Assembly (NCBI GenBank): GCA_903912585.1
Contig: CAIWHY010000110.1
Location: 1-9,685, forward strand
Direction: 5' to 3'
DNA length: 9,685 bases
From: an uncultured Thermoleophilia bacterium
Lineage (GTDB): Bacteria > Actinomycetota > Thermoleophilia > UBA2241
Shown here: one piece after another, positions 1 to 6,247 of the stretch
How the letters are laid out: each line of letters begins with the position of its first letter
How positions within the stretch are numbered: position 1 is the stretch's first letter
Position numbers and translations under genes: made by a program
Notes under the pieces: generated by a model
Told to the model about the DNA's origin: nothing
Databases searched by the model: none
What the model saw: the letters and a program-made list of their open reading frames with translations, nothing else

Positions 1-1
1 C

Positions 2-1402
<1,401 letters not shown>

Positions 1403-1426
1403 GCTACGAGACCGCCGCGAACCTGA

Positions 1427-1438
1427 CATACTAGGCGC
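1427..1438 (+). promoter_or_regulatory. Possible -10 box for a leaderless UPF0182 transcript
   Basis: CATACT at 1427-1432 matches the TATAAT consensus at four of six positions and ends six bases before the ATG at 1439. That spacing would place transcription initiation at or next to the start codon. No convincing Shine-Dalgarno precedes this ATG (only AGG three bases upstream) and no -35 box is evident. Leaderless genes are common in actinobacteria, which makes this plausible, but the match is weak. Co-transcription with the cyclase gene 36 bases upstream is an alternative. Confidence 0.25.
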
Positions 1439-4393
1439 ATGGATAACGTGCGCCCGATCCGTACTCCGCATCCCAAGAAGAAGCCTGCCGCTCCGCGCGG
1501 CCAGGCCCGCCGGATCATCCTCGCCGTCGTCATCGCCGCCGTCGTGGTGCTGCTCATCTTCGGCAGCCGCCTGCTGGGCTACTACGTCGACTGGCTCTGG
1601 TTCGGCGAGGTCGGGTTCCGCTCGGTGTTCTGGACGCGCCTCGTCTGGCAGGTCGGCGTCGGTGTCGCGGCCTTCGTGCTGTTCTTCTTGATCGTCGTGC
1701 TCAACGTGGAGCTCGCGCGGCGCCTGGCGCCGACGTATCGCGTCACCGAGTCCGGCGACCTCCTCGAGCCGCGCAGCGAGCCGGTGCGCAAGTACGTGGG
1801 CTGGGGCGGCGTGGCCGTCTGCGCGATCGCCGCCTTGTTCGCCGCCATCTCGGCCTCCACGGAGTGGCAGACGTACCTTCTGTACTTCAAGCAGGCGCCG
1901 TTCGGCCAGAAGGACGCCATCTTCGGCCACGACATCGCCTTCTACGTGTTCTCGCTGCCGATGTGGCAGTCCATCCAGGGCTTCGTGCTCGGTGCCCTCG
2001 TGGCCGCGCTCGTGTTCGCCGCCATCGTGCACCTCATCATGGGCGGCATCGACTACAGCGCGAAGCCGGGCGGCGCAGCCGGCGCCGGCGGACCTGGGGC
2101 GGGAGGGCCCGGCGAAGCCGGCCCCTCGAGCTCGCCCTTCGCTCGCGCCCAGCGCGCCGGCGCCCCCCAGATGCCGCAGATCGACATCAAGCTCGGCGGC
2201 CGCGCGGTGGCCCACCTCTCCGGCATCCTCGCGGCGATCTTCGTCGTCGTCGGCGTCAGCCAGCTGTTCCGCGGCTGGGGCCTGCTGTACTCGACCGCCG
2301 GGGCCATCTACGGCGCCGGCTACACCGACGTCCACATCCGCCTGCCGCTCACGTACGTGACGCTGGCGATCGCCATCCTCCTGGCCGCCGTGCTCGTGTG
2401 GAACATCTGGCGGCGACACCAGTGGTGGCCCATCACGATCGCCGCGTGGATCGTCGTGCTCATCGTGCTGCAGGGCATCGTCCCGGCGGTGTACCAGTCG
2501 CTGATCGTCAACCCGAACCAGCTCACCAAGGAGCGGCAGTACATCGGCCGCAACCTCGTGGCGACGAGGGCTGCATACGGTCTCAACCAGATCACGCAGG
2601 CGCCGCTCAACCCCAAGACGCCCTTGACGCCGGCAAAGCTCGTCGCCAACCAGGCGACGCTCAACAACATCCGCCTCTGGGACCCCGGCACCCTGGTGGC
2701 GAACTACAAGCAGCAGCAGGAGCTGCAGCCCTACTACTCGTTCCTCGACGCGGACGTCGACCGCTACACGGTCAGCGGCGTGTACACGCAGACGATGCTC
2801 TCTGCCCGGGAGCTCAACATCGCCGGGCTGCCGGCCTCGTCGCAGAGCTGGGTCAACCAGCACATCACCTACACGCACGGCTTCGGCGTGGCGATGTCGG
2901 CCGTGAACCAGGTCACCAAGGACGGTTCTCCGGACTTCCTGATCCAGGACATCCCGCCGGTGAGCGCCCCCGGCCTGGAGATCAAGCAGCCGCGCATCTA
3001 CTACGGCGAGCGCGGCACCGGCTACAGCCTCGTCAAGACCAACAACAAGGAGTTCGACTACCCGGGCGCCAACAACACCGACGTCTACACGAATTACACC
3101 GGCAGCGGTGGCATCCCCATCTCGTCGCCTCTCAACCGCCTCGCGTTCTCCGTCAAGTACGGCACGCTCAAGTTCTTCTTCACCTCGGCGATCGAGAGCC
3201 AGAGCCGCATCATCATCCGCAACGACATCACCACGCGGATCAAGGCGGCGGCGCCGTTCCTGCAGCTCGACCGCGACCCGTACATGGTCGTCGCGGACGG
3301 CCGCCTCTGGTGGATCCAGGACGCCTACACCACCACCAGCCGCTACCCCTACTCCACGCCGCAGAACGGCATCAACTACATCCGCAACTCGGTCAAGATC
3401 GTGGTGGACGCCTACAACGGCACGATGAAGTTCTACGTGTTCGACACGCGGGACCCGATCCTCAGGACCTACCAGGCGGCGTACCCGTCGCTGTTCACGC
3501 CCAAGAGCCAGATCCCCCAGGCCCTGCTCGCGCACGTGCGCTACCCCGAGGACCTCTTCACGACGCAGGCGGACGTGTACTCCACTTACCACGTGAACAA
3601 CGTCGACGTCCTCTACAACAAGGGCGACCAGTGGTCGATCCCGACCAACGTGTCGCTCTCCGGCGCCGGGCCGATGGCGCCCTACTACGTGATGATGAAG
3701 CTGCCGGGCTCCGCCAAGGAGGAGTTCCTGCTGATGCTGCCGTTCGTGCCCAACACGCGGCAGAACATGATCAGCTGGCTGGGCGCGCGCTCGGACGAGC
3801 CGCAGTACGGCAGGTCGCTCAACTACCTCTTCTCCAAGAGCTCGCTCGTCTACGGCCCGAGCCAGGTCGAGGCGGCGATCAACCAGAACCCGGACATCAG
3901 CGCCCAGCGGACCCTCTGGGGCCAGCAGGGCTCGCAGGTGATCATGGGCAACCTGCTGGTGGTGCCGATCGAGGACTCGCTGCTCTACGTCCAGCCGCTG
4001 TACTTGGAATCCACGCAGACGCAGATCCCGCAGCTCCAGCGCGTGATCGTGTTCTACCGCGGGCCGGCGACGGCCGCCAACGGCAACAACGCCAGTCAGT
4101 ACGTGGCGATGGAGCCGACGCTTGCTGGGGCGCTCACCGCCGCCTTCGGGCAGGCGATCCTGCAGGGCAACGCGTCGGGCGGCGCCGGCGGCGGGACGAC
4201 CGGAGGGACTACGGGCGGCGCCGGCGGCGCCGGCGCAGGCACGCTCAACGCCGCGGCCCGCGCCCTCATCGCGCGCGCCAACACGCAGTTCCAGGCGGCG
4301 CAGAAGGCGCTGCAGGCCGGCGACTTCTCCGGCTACGGCCGCCAGATCAAGGCTCTGCAGGCCACGCTGAGCGCGCTGCAGAGCCTCCGCTAG
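1439..4393 (+). CDS. UPF0182 (COG1615) family membrane protein
   Basis: A 984-residue member of UPF0182, a family of large membrane proteins of unknown function found in actinobacteria, cyanobacteria and some firmicutes. The length is normal for the family. A basic N-terminus is followed by seven predicted membrane helices at about 25-48, 70-90, 120-140, 178-201, 257-276, 304-323 and 330-352. With the N-terminus inside, this puts the large C-terminal domain outside the membrane. Family-typical stretches include VDWLWFGEVGFRSVF (50-64), PNQLTKERQYIGRNL (359-373), RYPEDLF (701-707), EEFLLMLPFVP (from 761) and the GNLLVVPIEDSLLYVQPLYLES stretch ending near 858. A Gly/Pro/Ala-rich loop lies at about 207-245, predicted cytoplasmic. 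A Gly/Thr-rich linker at about 912-935 leads to an Ala/Gln-rich helical tail. The ATG at 1439 has no clear Shine-Dalgarno but fits the family's basic N-terminus. Family assignment is very secure; biochemical role is unknown. Confidence 0.96.
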   Translation: MDNVRPIRTPHPKKKPAAPRGQARRIILAVVIAAVVVLLIFGSRLLGYYVDWLWFGEVGFRSVFWTRLVWQVGVGVAAFVLFFLIVVLNVELARRLAPTYRVTESGDLLEPRSEPVRKYVGWGGVAVCAIAALFAAISASTEWQTYLLYFKQAPFGQKDAIFGHDIAFYVFSLPMWQSIQGFVLGALVAALVFAAIVHLIMGGIDYSAKPGGAAGAGGPGAGGPGEAGPSSSPFARAQRAGAPQMPQIDIKLGGRAVAHLSGILAAIFVVVGVSQLFRGWGLLYSTAGAIYGAGYTDVHIRLPLTYVTLAIAILLAAVLVWNIWRRHQWWPITIAAWIVVLIVLQGIVPAVYQSLIVNPNQLTKERQYIGRNLVATRAAYGLNQITQAPLNPKTPLTPAKLVANQATLNNIRLWDPGTLVANYKQQQELQPYYSFLDADVDRYTVSGVYTQTMLSARELNIAGLPASSQSWVNQHITYTHGFGVAMSAVNQVTKDGSPDFLIQDIPPVSAPGLEIKQPRIYYGERGTGYSLVKTNNKEFDYPGANNTDVYTNYTGSGGIPISSPLNRLAFSVKYGTLKFFFTSAIESQSRIIIRNDITTRIKAAAPFLQLDRDPYMVVADGRLWWIQDAYTTTSRYPYSTPQNGINYIRNSVKIVVDAYNGTMKFYVFDTRDPILRTYQAAYPSLFTPKSQIPQALLAHVRYPEDLFTTQADVYSTYHVNNVDVLYNKGDQWSIPTNVSLSGAGPMAPYYVMMKLPGSAKEEFLLMLPFVPNTRQNMISWLGARSDEPQYGRSLNYLFSKSSLVYGPSQVEAAINQNPDISAQRTLWGQQGSQVIMGNLLVVPIEDSLLYVQPLYLESTQTQIPQLQRVIVFYRGPATAANGNNASQYVAMEPTLAGALTAAFGQAILQGNASGGAGGGTTGGTTGGAGGAGAGTLNAAARALIARANTQFQAAQKALQAGDFSGYGRQIKALQATLSALQSLR

Positions 4394-4417
4394 CGGCTCC
4401 GCTCGCGCGCCACGCGC
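4381..4417 (+). terminator. Weak terminator-like dyads at the end of the UPF0182 gene
   Basis: The UPF0182 stop codon sits inside a perfect 10-bp palindrome, CCGCTAGCGG at 4387-4396. A second hairpin follows at 4405-4417, with a five-pair GCGCG/CGCGC stem and a CCA loop. Neither is followed by a T tract, so intrinsic termination is uncertain. In GC-rich genomes such dyads also arise by chance. The new promoter about 120 bases downstream fits a transcription boundary here. Confidence 0.25.
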
Positions 4418-4493
4418 CTCCGCTACCTCGACGGCCTGTCCCCGGGCGCGAGCCTGAGCTGTCACCTGAGCAGCCTACGCGAGTAGACAGATG

Positions 4494-4505
4494 TACCTAT
4501 AGGTA
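4494..4505 (+). promoter_or_regulatory. 12-bp perfect palindrome, candidate operator upstream of the pilin promoter
   Basis: TACCTATAGGTA is its own reverse complement over all 12 bases and is AT-richer than its surroundings. Its centre lies about 43 bases upstream of the transcription start predicted from the TATAAT box at 4531-4536. That is close to where activators touching the -35 region bind, and the core promoter has only a poor -35 box. An activator site is therefore a reasonable inference; a repressor site is also possible. The binding protein cannot be named from sequence. Confidence 0.45.
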
Positions 4506-4508
4506 TCC

Positions 4509-4542
4509 GTGCCCGCTGCCGATAGTGGGTTATAATCATCCG
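4509..4542 (+). promoter_or_regulatory. Promoter of the minor-pilin operon
   Basis: TATAAT at 4531-4536 is a perfect -10 hexamer in an otherwise GC-rich intergenic region. The best -35 candidate is GTGCCC at 4509-4514 with a 16-base spacer, matching TTGACA at only three positions, so the promoter probably needs an activator or is weak. Transcription would begin at about G4542, immediately before the outer stem of the leader structure at 4543-4629 and about 115 bases before the first pilin start codon. Confidence 0.6.
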
Positions 4543-4629
4543 CTACGGGGTTCCTTGCTCAGGGACTCGACGGCAGCTTCTGGCGAAGCGATCGGCCGTC
4601 GAGAGGGGGTAGCAAGCTCGGAGCCGTAG
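4543..4629 (+). ncRNA. Nested-stem structured 5' leader of the pilin operon (unassigned RNA element)
   Basis: Four stems nest on one axis. The outer pairs CTACGG 4543-4548 with CCGTAG 4624-4629. The middle pairs CTTGCT 4554-4559 with AGCAAG 4611-4616. The inner pairs CTCGACGGC 4566-4574 with GCCGTCGAG 4595-4603. The apical pairs GCTTC 4576-4580 with GAAGC 4585-4589 around a TGGC loop. All 26 pairs are Watson-Crick. Purine-rich internal-loop strands (CAGGGA at 4560-4565 and AGGGGGT at 4604-4610) separate the inner and middle stems. The element starts at the predicted +1 and ends 27 bases before the first pilin ATG, and no T tract follows it. I do not see the conserved bases of the class I c-di-GMP (GEMM) riboswitch or another class I can name. 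It may be a riboswitch, a protein-binding leader or an mRNA-stabilising hairpin. Confidence 0.5.
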
Positions 4630-4656
4630 AGAACCTGGCGAGATTGGGGCACGACG

Positions 4657-5484
4657 ATGATGAGTTCGCCTCGGCCTCACGAAAGGGCCGGCCGCGCTAC
4701 GCACCCGAGCCGCGCTTGTTCGCGCGGCTTCAGCCTCGTCGAGCTCCTCGTCACCATCGTGCTGGCCGGCATCATCTTCGCGGCCATGGTGCCGCTGTTC
4801 GTCTCTGCGCTCAAGAAGACGGGCGGCGACAACTCCCGGGTCACGGCCATGAGCCTCGCCCAGGACCGCATCGAGAAGATACGCCAGCTGCCATACGACC
4901 AGATCTCCGCCAACCCGACGGACCTGACTTCCTCGCCGAACCTCTACAACCAGTCGAGCTTCGGGACTGCGACCCCGAGGCCCTTCCCCACGACCTACTC
5001 GGCGCTCGGCAGCGCCAAGACGTACAACATTGCCTACACGGTGATCCCCCACGCGAACTACAAGGACGTCAACGTGACGGTCACGTGGCTCGGATGGGGG
5101 CCAAACTACACGACGTCGATGGACACGGTCGTCATGGATCCCTCGGCCACGAGTGTCACTTCGACGTCCAATCCCTACCCGACGCCGACCGCCGGCTACA
5201 CGCTGACGGTCGCGTTCAAGGACGCGACACAGGTCATCTCTCCCGGCGTCACGGTCACCTACAAGGACGCCTTGGGTACGACGCACACCCCCGCGCCCAC
5301 GGTCCCGGAGACGGTCCCGTTCCCGTCCAAGACATACCAGCTGACCTGGACGGGGCTTCCCGGCGGCTCCAGTACCGTGTACACGGTGACGTGTCGGAGT
5401 TCCTACATCTCGTCCCAAGCGCCAGTCTTCCACCTGCTCACCAACGGCTGGATCAAGTTCGATACTCATCCAGGTGGATCATGA
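4657..5484 (+). CDS. PilV-like type IV minor prepilin
   Basis: A 275-residue prepilin, the first gene of a three-gene pilin cassette. A 24-residue basic leader ends at Gly24 and is followed by FSLVELLVTIVLAGIIFAAM. Prepilin peptidase would cut after Gly24 and N-methylate Phe25. Glu29 is the conserved mature position-5 glutamate that drives pilus packing. The helix spans about 25-47. A PilV-style stretch (SLAQDRIEKIRQLPYDQI) follows, then a Thr/Ser/Tyr-rich beta-type globular domain with no family I recognise. The ATG at 4657 is used; the adjacent ATG at 4660 is equally possible. The only Shine-Dalgarno is a modest GGGG at 4646-4649, seven bases upstream. Its TGA overlaps the next gene's ATG (ATGA), implying translational coupling. 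Prepilin identity is certain; the PilV label rests on gene order and the N-terminal pattern, with a GspI-like pseudopilin as alternative. Confidence 0.9.
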   Translation: MMSSPRPHERAGRATHPSRACSRGFSLVELLVTIVLAGIIFAAMVPLFVSALKKTGGDNSRVTAMSLAQDRIEKIRQLPYDQISANPTDLTSSPNLYNQSSFGTATPRPFPTTYSALGSAKTYNIAYTVIPHANYKDVNVTVTWLGWGPNYTTSMDTVVMDPSATSVTSTSNPYPTPTAGYTLTVAFKDATQVISPGVTVTYKDALGTTHTPAPTVPETVPFPSKTYQLTWTGLPGGSSTVYTVTCRSSYISSQAPVFHLLTNGWIKFDTHPGGS

Positions 5485-6233
5485 TGCGGGCGACCATGCC
5501 ACATCCGGGAGGGCGAAGGAGAACGGCCCAGTCCGGCATCTCCCTCATCGAGTTGCTCGTCTCGATGCTCATCCTGTCCGTCATCACCACCATGTTGATC
5601 ATGAGCTGGATCTCTCTGCAGAATGCATTTGCGTTCGCGTCGGCCGACAACAAGGCGCGCGCGACAGCGCGCGACGCACTCACCCGCGTCTCGAGCGAGA
5701 TCCGGGCTGCTCAGCCCCCGAGCGCCCTGAGCACCACGCCCTTCTACCTGGCCGGCACCACCCCGTACGTGTGCGATGGGTACGACTGCATCTTCTACTC
5801 TGCCTACAACAACCCGCTTGCGTACTCGTCGAGTGGCGCGTCTGGACTGGGCCCCGTCACCCCCACGGGGAAGCCCCTCCTGACCGCCATCTGGCTGGAC
5901 ACGACCGGAGCCACGGCGCAGAAGCCGCAATCGACGCTGTACTGGCAGCGAGACACGAACATGAACGACGGTCTCGATAGCGGTGACCTGAAGGTCGCTC
6001 TCGCTACCGACGTCGTCAATACCCCGACGAGCATGACAAGCAACCCGATATTCACGTACAACCTCTACGACGCAACGAATGGCTACACGAGGACGAACGC
6101 TCTCACCAGCCTCAATGTGGCCTCGGTCGTGTCGGTGCAGGTGGACATCGTCGTCGACGCCAACATCAGCCACACCCCGCGCTACATCGAACTCATGACA
6201 ACGGTGGAACCTCGCAACCAGGGCTCCAACTAG
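5481..6233 (+). CDS. PilW-like type IV minor prepilin
   Basis: A 250-residue prepilin. A basic leader ends at Gly19, followed by ISLIELLVSMLILSVITTML with Glu24 at mature position 5, then an amphipathic helix (NKARATARDALTRVSSEIRAAQ) typical of PilW/GspJ-like minor pilins. The frame is open far upstream, but that stretch lies inside the previous gene. The start is set by the ATGA overlap at 5481-5484, by AGGTGG at 5472-5477, and by the length of the pilin leader. ATG 5484 has slightly better spacing and would remove one residue. DTNMNDGLDSGD at 158-169 looks like a calcium-binding loop, as seen in some pilus-associated proteins. Minor pilins of this kind help prime pilus assembly and sit near the tip. 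Prepilin assignment is secure; PilW versus GspJ-like is inferred from the neighbours. Confidence 0.9.
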   Translation: MMRATMPHPGGRRRTAQSGISLIELLVSMLILSVITTMLIMSWISLQNAFAFASADNKARATARDALTRVSSEIRAAQPPSALSTTPFYLAGTTPYVCDGYDCIFYSAYNNPLAYSSSGASGLGPVTPTGKPLLTAIWLDTTGATAQKPQSTLYWQRDTNMNDGLDSGDLKVALATDVVNTPTSMTSNPIFTYNLYDATNGYTRTNALTSLNVASVVSVQVDIVVDANISHTPRYIELMTTVEPRNQGSN

Positions 6234-6242
6234 GAGGAGGAG
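6232..6242 (+). promoter_or_regulatory. Strong Shine-Dalgarno for the PilX-like gene
   Basis: AGGAGGAGGAG overlaps the PilW-like stop codon TAG (6231-6233) and ends five bases before the ATG at 6248. It contains overlapping full matches to AGGAGG. It is much stronger than the sites before the two upstream pilin genes, which suggests independent and efficient initiation of the large third protein. Confidence 0.8.
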
Positions 6243-6247
6243 CGGCG

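Noticed and set aside
1864..4629. 921-codon open frame overlapping UPF0182
   Set aside because: It is Arg/His/Pro-rich low-complexity sequence running past the UPF0182 stop. UPF0182 family motifs lie in the other frame throughout.
4543..4656. Class I or II c-di-GMP riboswitch
   Set aside because: The context is tempting, but the leader is a single nested axis without the two-helix GEMM architecture or its conserved bases, and I found no class II pseudoknot pattern.
4543..5469. Minus-strand open frame opposite the PilV-like gene
   Set aside because: It is Arg/Val/Gly-rich antisense shadow that would also cover the pilin promoter and structured leader. The plus-strand prepilin signal is unambiguous.
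4644..5480. Upstream extension of the PilW-like frame
   Set aside because: The frame is open, but the sequence is a shadow of the PilV-like gene. The prepilin leader, AGGTGG site and ATGA overlap all place the start at 5481 or 5484.
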